Position numbers and translations under genes: made by a program. A stretch of 64,000 nucleotides of DNA from contig OW028584.1 in NCBI GenBank assembly GCA_932294295.1, positions 21,917,638 to 21,981,637 on the forward strand, given 5' to 3'. This stretch comes from Alitta virens. Its lineage: Eukaryota; Annelida; Polychaeta; Phyllodocida; Nereididae. The notes under the pieces were generated by a model, which had not been told where the DNA came from, did no database searches, and worked only from the letters and a program-made list of their open reading frames with translations. Position 1 is the stretch's first letter, and each line of letters opens with the position of its first letter. This document shows positions 13,498 to 26,800 of this stretch, in pieces.

Positions 13498-14837
13498 GTG
13501 AGTCCTATACATAGCTTGCTTTTTTGCTGTCAGATCTCAAGTAAAAGGTTGCAGTTCTGTGCGTCAGAAGTGGACAGGAAACTTGTTGCTACAGACGTAA
13601 GCAGCTTCCAAAAGTGGAGCATTTGCTGACCGTCTATAGGCTTTAAGTATTGGCTTGCTGCTGACGTTGGTAGGCTGCTAGGATGTCAGTAGACGTTCAT
13701 AGATCTCCCTACTACCGACGTCTGCAACTTTCAAAAGTAAAGCATTTACGACCTTAAATACTGGCATGCTACTGACGTCTGGAGAAGGCAAAATTTTAAT
13801 CCATTGCTGGCAGTTAGTATCATCAGTTGTCGGTAAGTAGTAGCTCTGTGTGCTTGCAAAGTGTCTATATTGTGCTGATAACCCCTGTCATTAACAACAA
13901 ATTATAGAGACTACAGATGACCAGCAGTGGTACAGTATTGTTGTAATACTGACATCGACAGGTCTTTTGAAAAACCCTTTTTCTGGAAATGTAACTGTCA
14001 TTAGGTTGCACTAATTCAGCAACTACAGACAGTCTGTAGTTCAAGGCAGAGCAGAGACTCATGACGTCTGATACCTGAGGTTTTAGGCCCACTGCTGGCA
14101 CTATCGACGTCAGTAGTGGGCCTAAAACAGACACACTTTAGATATGGTTCTTACAGCTAAACTCACAGACTTTGGAAACTAAGGTCAAGAGGACGTCATG
14201 TGCATCCAGGACTAACGTATGGGAGTCCTGCCAGCTCCTGGATTCACATGACGTCATCTGGAGTTTAGTTTCCAAGTCTATGATATTGGCTGTAATAGTC
14301 TGTGGTAGATTTGCCGGAATAACCCCTCCCCTCCCCCAGTGGCCTGCAAACAAAATATCCCGCACTGTGGTCTATGCAGAGGCAAATCAAGTCCCAACCC
14401 ATCTTTGCCCATGTTTAGAAACCAAAGTTCCATGTGGAGCACTTTACTCGTAGGGATGTTACAATAGAATCTCAGCTTCACACGATTTACACCTGCTTCT
14501 TCTATAAATCAGAAAGAAGAGACCAGTTATATTAGTATGTAGATCTAAAAATATTTAAAATTGAACAATCATGTACATGAAAATGACGCTGACTTTACAA
14601 CACAATGCCACTGAGAAAGGCTGAAAATAATTTATTTGGCAATTAAACAAGAATACAGCATGATATTTTGTTATTTATTTGGCATAATAAATTTAAAATT
14701 ATTACATATATTCTATTAGTAAACTTGCCCGGAGACCCAAACGAACCTCAGTGGCTTGTGTTAGCTAGGGGTCACCTTAAAAATTGATACAATATTAATA
14801 TTATAAAACTAGATAAAAAATAATAATAGTGTAAGTT

Positions 14838-14884
<47 letters not shown>

Positions 14885-17800
14885 GACTTACTTATTGATG
14901 AAGATTACATCTATAATCCAGTGTGGCAACATGACAACATCTCTCCCAGTTGAACTAAAGTGCAATGCCCCCTGTGTAACATAATATTGAAATACCTATT
15001 GTTTTCTAAAATCTCCCTGAGGTAAATTCAATCAACAGTACTTGAATCTGAATATTATGTTACTTAACCAATTTTAGTTTTGTGCCTGGATATATAGTAA
15101 ATCCTCTATCCTCTATTTGCTATTGTAACCAACAAAACAATGTGTGAGATAATAAATTTCTTCAAAGAAGTTTATGTATATACTGTACTACTCAGGCTTA
15201 TGTTGTATGTAAGATAAGATAAGATTAGATAAAACTTTATTTATAGACTTTATTTATATGTTTGCATTTTCTCATATATAAGAACCAATAGTACCCCTGG
15301 TACCCTAAGGGGTTGTGAGCATCAGTATTACAATAAAACAGGGTTAATAGTAGTCTATAATGTTCCCTCAATATTAATTTTTTATATTTAATTGACAGAG
15401 TTAAGAATGACTTCAGCAAACCAAGTCAGCCACCAGACTATGCGAAACTTTCAGAAGGTGACATGGCAGGCATTTCTCTGGCGCAGTCATCAACGAGGAA
15501 GGAAGCGGAACTATTTCTTGATCATCTGTTCACGAAGTATGGACAGGAGGGTGTCATGACCTTCGAGGGGTTTGAGCATCTTCTACAGAGTCTTGGCATC
15601 GGTATGTATTTCAACATATTAATAAATTTATACTTGTAAATAGTTCTTCATCCGATAAACTTTATATTGGACAACTTTCCCTCCCCTATTTCTTATATTC
15701 TTAAATTTCACTGTTGACCAGACATGCCTAGTTTCTGCTAACAATTTCCTTTAAGTTAACAGTCACATGACAATTAAGGATCCAATTTATTTTTTCTGTC
15801 CAATATGACTTTTCGATCCAGTATAACAAAATATTGGACAGTTATATGGTTTGAAGGTTCAAGGAGTTCTGAATTGACAAGCATTTTTCATTGGATAATA
15901 TAAATTATATTTAATGTAGTATTTATTGTGTACACAATAAATGTAGTGGACCTCTACAATTGAATGAGCTAGATTTTGATTTAAAACTAAGTTCTTGTCT
16001 ACTTATGCATGGACTATTTTGCCAGTGCATATATTTATATATATAATTTTATTGACAGGATATTATCATCATTGATACATTAAATTTTGTCAAACATACA
16101 AATATCATACAATAATACAGGACCTCTACAGTAATAAGATAATAATACTAAAAGTGTTAAGCTAACAGTCTATATTAAATGTTGTAACTATGTATTTTAC
16201 AGCAAGTCGGTCCCAGTTGTGACTAGTAAAAATACTAATAATAAAATACACTTTTACAATACAGACAAAAAATAAAATAAAATTAAAAATACAGACAAAT
16301 ATATACCGTTTGTGGTAAAGTCAATGGAAACTTTGCTTTAATTGTCACAGCATAGTTTATTAGTACATTTTGTACATTTATGTCTGACAGGTAAATTTGA
16401 TACATTATGTAATTAGGAGGATATGTATTCGGTGTGCAAAAACTTACTTCTGCCATTGCATATTCGAATCTCCGTAATAAATTTGAATATGTACTATACA
16501 CTGTAATACATATATCTATGGCTTTTATTGACATTTTTTACATATCAAAAACGATACATATGTGAACATATATTTATAGCTATACTCACTAAGTCTATCT
16601 AAAGCCACACCTACAGAAGTGTGATATACAGTTTCTCGTTAATTCAAGGTCCCAGTTACCATAAGTATATGTTTTCTGGGCAGAGTCCTGCTCTAAGATA
16701 TTCAGTGTTAAAGCGAAATAATATAAGTATATAAACATAAGTTTTAAAAGATAAACCACAGACCAAATCACAAAGCATGAAACAATTAACCTTGGATACA
16801 GTATATAGAACATGTTGCATGTCATGTGCAGTGCTGGTTAGTATGAAATGTTAGCCTAAAGTCACCAGTGGTCTGTAGGGTCAATGACATCTTAATGGAG
16901 ACTACACGAAGCATTAAGCGGCAAAGGTGTGATTGTGTATGTGCAAAGAGGATTTGAATATTGATATGCATATTAATCGGAGTGAATGAGTGATGAATGC
17001 AGGACAGGGGGACTCGCAGTAAGACATGTTGCGATTAACATGAATTTATTTACTCTTTTTTCAGGCAATGTCACTATTGTGGACCACGACCTTCAAGACC
17101 ATTACAGCGAATCTGGTTTCATTGAGTTTCATGAAGATCATAGACACATTCTACATGATCATAGTGATCATGACCATGATGAAAACCATGGCGACCATGA
17201 GCATAGCCATGATGACCATGATCATAGCCATGACGACAGTCACCACGGTAACCATCAAAACAATAACGGTCACGGTAACCGAGGAGTGAATCAGAACCGG
17301 GGTGACTATCGCCAGAGTGGTAATCATAGTCATAATGGTGATAGTGATGCAGAAGTAGGCAGAAACTATGGTTATCAAGGTCAAAAGAATCGTGAAAGGA
17401 CTAATGATAGGCACCGTAACCTTAGAAACAATGGTGGAAGTCACCACAGCAACCGTGATCACAGTGGCCACGATCACGGTAATAGTCATGGTAACAACAA
17501 TGATCACAGTCGTAACCATGACAACCAAAATCACAGAGACAATGGTCAGCGTGCCCATGATAGGAATAGCGGTCAGTCACAAACGAATGGTCATGGTGAT
17601 AGCGGTGGGCATGATGACCATAGTGACCACCATGGTCATGCTGATGGAAAATCGTTTGATCACAAACATGATATTCACCATCAATATGACCATGATCACA
17701 GTGTTCACCACAATCCTCCCTCATCCACTCCAGATCCTAATGACATTGACGATTCGGATGATAAACTCGAATGGTTTGACTTTTTCGGTTTCGCTGAAGA

Positions 17801-20800
17801 AATTCCCCAGACTGCCACTGAGAATTCCAAGGAAGATGATGAGCAATATTCCGGTGATGATGATGCTGCTGCTTACTATTATGATTTAGTTGGTTTTGCT
17901 GATATGGAGGATGGAACTGATGTACAATCACCTAGTGATGCTAATGACCAAGACAATCAATCGCCGAGCAATGATGGTAAAAATGGTGAATCAGCTACAA
18001 CCAAATCAATCGACAAAAAGTCACATCAAGATGGTGCACGAAGAGGTAACCGTCGAAACAGGAAGAACAGACATCGTCATGATGACAACAATCAACTTCC
18101 TACCCCTCCGTCGTATATGGAAGGTCAGTCTGATGTATCCACAAGGTCAGCTTCATCTGACCAGCATGAAAGTCGATGGAAAAGATCGGCGGCACTCGCA
18201 AAATCATCCGATTTCCTCGAAGAAAGGAAGGTAAGCAACACCCCTGAAACCGTGTTATCTGATTCTTTTCATAGATCTACTTCTCCTGATGCATTTATGC
18301 TTTGATTGAGATAATTATGATTTTAAAACATTTTTTATTAGTGAAATGCTTCTGATCTTTCGAAAAAACATGTGCAAGTGTCTGAATAGTAATTTTAACA
18401 TGTTTAAAAGGTCATATTTGCTGGCCAATTGAGTGCCACTATTAATTTATTTAGAAATTACACTTTTAGAGAATTATTATTATTATTAATCTTTATTGCA
18501 GACACACACACATACATTAGTTACAATATTTGGGGGTCCATATCCTTCTTATAACTACCTAACTACTGAGTATTATTGTATGGCACTGTAAAAACGAATT
18601 CACAAAACAACAGTGCAAAGCAACTCAACTGCTCGTCAAATACAAATATAACAATGACTCCCAATTGCTTCTAATGTAAGAATGCCAAAAGGTGTCACTA
18701 CTATTGACATTCAAAATAATAATACTTTCTTCAGACCTGTTGATCCTTTCACTAAATTTATGGACCAAGATTTCTTATAACTGCTTCAAAGGTGCTAACT
18801 CTATGACTAGTGAACATCAGACTAGCACTACAATACTTGGGATAGCCCATCAGACCATGAAATGCATTGTTATATGCCACCCTTAGCTTTTTCAGGGTAG
18901 ACATATTGTATCTGCGCCACAAGTATTATGGTGTATGTTGCTCAATTTTTTTTTATTGAACTAACAAATGTTTTAAAAATGTCGTATTGATAAAAATGTT
19001 ATCACATGTGTTGGTATGTGTAGACATCGAAGTATGTTGCTCAAATGATTGACATACAGCTTTATGTAAAGGAGCAAATTCAATGGATGAATTTTAAAGA
19101 CATGCAGAGGTCACAACAGACCTATATGTCCCTCAGGAGTCATTGAAATGAAATTTCATTTAAATTTTATTCCTAACACATTTTTGTTGTTGAGAATTTG
19201 ATTTTCAAAAATATCCAGACGTGGGATTGGATGTAATGTTCGCCTTTTTCGTTGTTATGGTAACTTACTGGCTAGTTTTTATGGACGGTACTGATAGGAC
19301 TCAATAATTTCCTCATTGGTGATGATGACAGATGACTTGTTACGTACAATGATTTCTTTGACTTGCTCATTAGAAAAAGTATATGCTACGTCATGGCTGA
19401 AAGTGTCTCTTTCCATGTCGTATTACAAACAAGTATCCATTTTTTTTAACAACTTAAGTTTTTTTTTTCTTGTGAATCACAGCACTCAGGAATAACGAAA
19501 CAGGAAGTCTTGAAGTAATATATATACATATCCTTTTTTTTTTATTGACGCAAATTTCATGATGCATATTTTTTGTTTGTCTTGTCTCGAGATCAGTTAC
19601 TAAACTCTTGACTTCAAAAAAGACTCCTTGACAAAAAAATATTGTAAGTGCAAATGCATTAATGGGCAGTAAGAAATACTGACTATGATGACATTGTGAT
19701 TTTGAGAATTAAGTTGAGGAAAATGACGTTGTGATGTAAGAAACTTTGGCGACATTTATTTAAGTTTTAGCTTCTCAAATCCGCTGATGTGTTAAGAAAT
19801 ATGCTTCTTACATTATTTAATATGAAATTATATTTTATGAGTTTTTTTAGACTGACCAGCCCATGAAAAATTGCCCTTAGTGCATGGATCCAAGAAGCTA
19901 ATCAATGATTTGATTTGAGTTATAAAGATATATTTTCTTACATTCCAGTGCCTGACAGCTCAAGAAATCCTAGCCACATACCACATTATAATAAAACGAG
20001 GCATCACAAAGGAAGATTTTGTCAATCTCTGCCCCGCCATTGTCTACCAGATAGATGAACACGCATGCACCGATGACGTCATTCCAGTACAATGCACTGG
20101 TCTCCAAGGTTACGAACTGAGACAATGCATCACCAAATATAGTCATGACCATGGTAGTCACACTGGATTGAGTTTATTCAACATTAAACCCAAAGGTAAT
20201 AAATAAAATTGTCAATATAAAATCTTTCAGTATGTTACAATTGAACAACATCCTTGATTGATATTTTTTACAGTTTAATGATATTTGTCGTGGCCCAATA
20301 GAATGGATGATGTAATGCTTTGTCTTACTATGCACCTACAATGTAATTATGTAACACATTATTATATTTGCATAATTTTTGTCGATATAAAGAAATGTCA
20401 ATAAGTGTCAGACATTTAGCATCATAGGCTATCTTGGTCAAAAATGTAAAGCACTATTTCCTGTTGTTTTCATCTGATTTAATATTTTAAAGCAGGTTTC
20501 TTGGCACAATGTTTTAGATGTATGTAATTGACCCAGTTCATTGGTATGAAGCATCTGGCAGCTTATGATGCTCATAATATTATGGTCATATGGTCTTGAT
20601 ATTTCATGATGATTGAATGGAGAAACCGAAACGAGACATTTAAATTTTTTAATCCCCCGTTTCATTTTAATTACAACAGAGAATAGTTTGATTACAGTAG
20701 ATTTCACAGACTTGGAAATTTAACTCCAAAGGACGTCATGGGAATCCAGCACTCCTATTGGTTGAGAGACTACCTTAATCCCTGGGAGTCCTGGATTCAT

Positions 20801-23800
20801 ATGACGTCATTTGGAGTTTAGTTTCCAAGTCTATGGGTTTTTCTGTGACATGGCTGAGGAACTTGCAATTTGTGATGATTTATTAAACATATACTCTTGT
20901 TTTTTCTTCAAATGCATGTCATATATTACACCTTAACTCTTGCATATCGTTGGAATGATGATCAATTTATGCTGCAACCAGACATTTTCAATTATAGGCT
21001 CCTATAAATTGCTCACATTAGAGACTAATTTGATTAACTTGGTTGAATAACTTACAATTTGGGAGGTTTTTTTTTAAACATTAACTGTTGTTTTTCTTTT
21101 CAGTTTGGGGATATGCAATCCTAGCTGTGACCATCATAAGCTTGGTGGGCCTCCTCAGTGTAGCGATTGTGCCGGTGATGCAAAAAGTATTCTACAATTA
21201 TCTCATCCAGTTTTTGGTTGCCTTGGCGATTGGCTCCCTCACTGGAGATGCTATGCTTCATCTCATTCCACATGTAAGATTGCCATAGAAATATTTAAAA
21301 CAAAAGGAGCAAAAAGTTAGAAAATGATAATTTGTGGGGCTTCAGTCAACATTAGTTAGTTATAAGGTGAAATGAAAATGATAATAAAAAGACTAAATTG
21401 AATAACAGGGTTGGTAAATATTATTATTAAAAAAAAATTATGCAATAGCTGATTAGGGCTCAAGTACTGTCTAGCATGAGCCAAATTCGATCATATTTCC
21501 AGCATTTCTTCTTATACTTACTGAACTGTGCTCTAAAAATAAACAGAACTTAGATTTATTTAACAATTTGAAAAAAATCAACTAAAAATATTATGTTGCA
21601 TTCAGGTAAATCATGTTTTGATTCATAAAAAATCTAGTTTTTCAACTTAAAAAACTTGTTAAATTAAAAAAAATTTAAAGTGTTGATATATTTTTATTAT
21701 TTGCTTTGATTTAAATCTGCCAACCCTGATGAATGATAAGATTGTTTAGCAAATGGTTTCTGTTGCGATATTTAAAGCAATTTTCATAAATTTCTGCAAA
21801 CTTCTGTTGAGTTTTTAGATCTTTTACTACATATATATATATATAAAATTAATTATTTTTATTTTCAGGCAATTGACGGAAGTCACGGTGATGGGGGTGA
21901 CCATGGTAGCCATGGCCACGACTCAGTTTATAAAGGGCTCATTGTTCTTCTTGGAATCTATGTCTTCTTCACAATGGAACGTTTTATGGACTTTTGGACT
22001 CAGAGGAGGCAGAGAAAAAGAAAATTAAAGGTTAGTTAAAAAATGTTGCAATGAAATTTTTGGCAAAATACTGAAATTAGATTTTTACGAAAAATATAAA
22101 AATTCTGGCATAAGCAGTGGGAAAAACGTCAATTTTCTATACATTCAGACTTAATACATGAAATTAAATTTCGTTGCTGTGTAATGAGTGATGATGGATG
22201 TATGGTTTCCTATTGAGTAAATCTTTGTGAGTTTTTTCCAAAGTGGTACTCGTATGATTGTAGCATACATGTGTTTTTTTTTATTAAACTATCACAACTC
22301 TGCACCTGAAAAAAATTTAAAGTAGGGTTCTGTAAGCATCACATTGATATCTTATTCATTTTATAAAACTTCTTGCTGTCTTTGTATCATTTACCTGAAA
22401 CCAATATTGAATTGCAGATGTTGAAGTCCGATAAATATTACATCCGTGCTGACACATCAGAAACCATCGGTGAAAAATTATCGCACCACGCTCTGCAGAA
22501 GAGATCTGTAGAACATATAGATATGTCCAGATTATCGGGTGAAGGTATGTGAGAATTTTATTGAAAGTTGAAGGTAATGAGTCAAATCTAAAAAGTGTAG
22601 CAATAAAACATAATATTATACTATAATTGACATGCATAGTAATTATTATTTAATTCCGACTACCACAGTACAATGTAGTTGGATCAGAATCTTGTTAAGC
22701 AGGATCCTTGCAGTGTGTAATATTTGTTACTGACATGTAGACCACCTCTTTGACAAATTTTTCCATTAGCACTCACATTTACCTCACAAACAAACCAATA
22801 AATTTGGACCGAAGAAGATTATAATGGCAAAGTTCTGCTGTACGTTTCAATCTCAATATCTCAATGCTACTGGTCAAAAGCTTAGCCAGCTTATATGGTC
22901 AGTTGTCAGAGGCAGACATAATGATGAGATCATAAGGCTGCTTGGAGTCCACACCATGTTACACATTTACCCCCATGGTTCCTACTTTTTTTTGTAGACA
23001 TTCCAAAACTTCTGGAGGATTCTGATTTCCAAGATGGCACCAAAGACGAGGTCGCTTTCGAAGGTCATTCCAAGGACATGGAAGGTCACCATGGTCACGG
23101 ACATAGCCATGGTGATGGAAAAGTCCCAGAGAGCATCGCTGCGATTGCTTGGATGGTCATTATGGGGGATGGACTGCATAATTTCAGTGATGGTCTTGCA
23201 ATTGGTGAGTGTTTTGTCTGATATTTGTCTTCGGCCAATATTATCGTGTGTGACTCCGGTTGATACATAATGTTTTTTATTATTGATAAAATGTATGAAC
23301 TGTTCTCAGATGTGTCAATAACCTTTGGGCGTTTATACTGGTTTGAAGCTCTATTAGCATTGTATGGATATCTGAGAGGCAGATGTAATGATAAGATGAT
23401 AAGGCAGCTTTATGTCCAGCTGGCACTGCCTTACATATTTGCCACATGGGTGGGGTCTATAACTTGCCCTACCATGGGCATCAAGTGTGAGGCACTGTTA
23501 GTTTGATGTCTCATACAATTGACTTTCAATGAGGTAAAACTCATAAATAACATCAGGGTAGATGATAATTACTTATTAATTAGTGATGTTTAACCACAAA
23601 GTTGTTGTGGATTGCTGACAACTTTCAACTTCCATGGGCTGATTTTATGAAATACTTGCAGTTCTCCTTTACTGTGTTTAAAACAACATGTCAGCTATAT
23701 TATGTTTGTATCTTTGTGTTATTATCATTGTCATAATTATGTAGAATAGTCCTTTAACATTTTCTTCTTCATCTGTGACATCATGAGGATTTACAGCCAC

Positions 23801-26800
23801 TGATTAGCCAATTCCATGAAGTATGAAGCTCAGTAAAATGCATGATGTCATGCATACACCAAGAAAAGCCAGTAGGACTGGAGTGTGAGATCACCATTAA
23901 TCATGTCAGACAGGCTTTTAAAATGCTATCTTATTAGGCTTTCAAGAGCTTTGTTATGTTCCTTTGAGGAATGAAGTATGAAATTTATGCAAATGCAGGA
24001 CGAAAGGGTGACATCATGTTCCCAGAATCAAGTGAAAATTGATGAGTGATTCTACATAATTATTACAACAATAATAACATATTTGAGTGAAGAAATAGTA
24101 AAGGTTTGGAAATTTGGTATTTCAGAAGAACGTGTTAGAATAGGTACTCAGGTTAGAGAGCTTGCATTACTTAGGGATTCTTTTGATCCATGGTTATTAG
24201 AACAAGACTGTCAATACATTATTGAGTATCTTTCACAACTGTGATGTTGCTTTTGTGCTATTTTAACTATATACAAATTTATTTTATATTAAAAATTTTA
24301 TACAATGTATGTTTAGTAGGAAATAAAGATTATTATACTCCATTTAGGCTGTTTTCCTATTGTTCTCAGCAGGATATAACCAACAAAAATGTTAGTTAAC
24401 TCCCTCCTGAGTGCAAACTGATCTTGTCTTGCGTAATAAAGGCAGTAAAAACAAACAAACAAACAATCAAACAAATTAGTAAATATGCCTAATGGAGTAT
24501 AAGTTAGTTATATCCCTCATAGTCGGGAGTTAACTAACATTTTTGTTGTTTATATAACCAACAACATTTTTTAGTTAACTCCCTCCTATTCGGGATATAA
24601 CTATTACTTATTGGGATTTTATTTTTCAGGTGCTGCGTTTGCCAACAGTATTACAGGAGGTCTCAGTACGTCTATTGCGGTCTTCTGTCATGAACTACCA
24701 CATGAGCTGGGTAAGTAAAGATTGAAAAACTTCTCCCTATTGTATTCTCCATAGTTGTTAATGATTAAAATTGCCGCCTGATGCCGGTGTTAATTTTAAT
24801 ATGCATTGCCAAATGTACATATTTAAGAAATGGAGATAATTGTGCCACAATGACATAAGTAATGTGTCTCTGTGGCATCATTGAGGACTTGCAATACAAT
24901 TCGCACTTCTAAAACAGAAAGTTTTATTTGGAATACCAATGAAGAATTTTGATTTATTAGCCCCTTAGGAGAGTTACAATGTGCGACCATAAACAAAAGA
25001 CAGAAAGAAGTAGAAAATGCTGTTGCACACAAAATAAAAACATTTTTGTGCACACGACACTCAGGTGCGATTGGTGTCATGTGCATATTCCTTTAATTAA
25101 TGCCTCAAAATATTTTTGTCCTTTATTTCACATGATACTAAGTGTAAATTTATATGTATTATTAGATTAAGGTAAAGTGTTGAGATCAAATTTTGCATTG
25201 CCAAATGTACATATTTAATAAATGAAGATAATTTTGTTGTGTCTCTGTGACATCATTGAGGACTTGAGGAAAGTTACAAAGTGAGCATAAACATATATGA
25301 TAAAAACAAGAAAAAAATGCCGGTTGCACACAAAAGAAAAACATTTTTGTGCACACGACACTCGGTATCAGTTACGATCTTTTGGAGAATTTACCAAATT
25401 CTTTGGTGCCGCGTGCATATTCATTTAAGGCCTAAAAATATTTTTGTCCTTTATTTTACATGAAAATAGTGGTGTTTGTCCATCCCACATGTTCCGTGAG
25501 GCTTCTTTATGCATGATACTAAGCGTAAATTTATATGTATTATTAAGTTAAGTTAAAGCGTTGAGATCAAATTATGACTCGCTGAAGTTTTCTTCGATCT
25601 GATAGGTATTATTTGGTAGCATTGAAATCATGGTTCAAAATGAATGCCCACCTGTTTTTCTATCTTGAATTTTTCATTCTAAATTTTGACCAGCACAACT
25701 AGTAAACAATTAACATCTCTCTATATCAGTTGACTGAAGTTTCCAATCTTTTCAATGATTTTTTTTTGTCTTTCTTGTCATCATTATGGTGATTTGTCAT
25801 GGTCACAGGAAAACAATGAAATTGCAATGGAAAATACAGCAAGCACTTGATAAAGATTATGTTTGTATGTGTCATGATATATAGTGTTGGGGTTTGACTT
25901 ATTGGTGACATTTCTGTCCAATTTGAGAATATACTGATCCTTATCATAAAGTGTATGCTCCAGTTGCACACAAAAGATGACTGAGAGGAACTGAGGCACT
26001 GACTTCAGCATTTATGTCTGCGAATGTAAAAGATTCCACCCACCGGGTAAATGTTAGGTGTGCACTTAAATTGTCGCTCTCTCATTATTATTTTTGCAGT
26101 ACACTGATTAAATAACGTCTTATCTTATCTTATCTTATCTTATCTTATCAACTTTTTGCCTCCTCTCCTCTCCTCTCCTCTCCTCTCCTCTCCTCTCCTC
26201 TCCTCTCCTCTCCTCTCCTCTCCTCTCCTCTCCTCTCCTCTCCTCTCCTCTCCTCTCCTCTCCTCTCCTCTCCTCTCCTCTCCTCTCCTCTCCTCTCCTC
26301 TCCTCTCCTCTCCTCTCCTCTCCTCTCCTCTCCTCTCCTCTCCTCTCCTCTCCTCTCCTCTCCTCTCCTCTCCTCTCCTCTCCTCTCCTCTTCTCTTCGT
26401 CATAAGCATAAGCATAAGCATAAGCACGACAAAATTAAATTGTTAGAGATCCACAAGAAATTCTTCTATTACCCTAGAATTCAATGATTGGTTGATTATT
26501 GATGGCAGTGCCACCTATCATAAAATTCTTGCACCTAAACAATAGAATAGAAGCATTGTTTGTGACATCATAATTACACACCTCCATTGTTTGTGACACC
26601 ATTATCCTAACACACAAACAAACATCCTAACACAATGGGCCTATTCATGACTTTTCCTCATATTCATCAAATACTTGAATCTATAAATAGATCTCATACA
26701 GCAATTGTTCATGGAGAAAGTTCTGTGCATTTTTCTAGTATTGCCTTAATGCTGCTGATGGGAAACTTTTCAGCTTATATGACTAGCTGTTAGAAGCAGA

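Noticed and set aside
14138..14481. Three overlapping 67-93-codon ORFs
   Set aside because: They cross the palindromic family C MITE, whose symmetry gives similar frames on both strands.
16986..17064. ATG-started extension upstream of the His-rich exon
   Set aside because: The frame is open by chance through the intron's pyrimidine tract. The TTTTTTCAG acceptor, the phase and the conserved LGI-G join put the exon start at 17065.
17068..17931. Five other long ORFs on both strands over the His-rich exon
   Set aside because: Repeated CAT/GAC/CAC codons leave all frames open. The shadows have V/T/M- or H/C-only composition.
26140..26446. 96- and 95-codon ORFs of LLSSP and RRGEE repeats
   Set aside because: They are translations of a pentanucleotide array, with no unique protein sequence.
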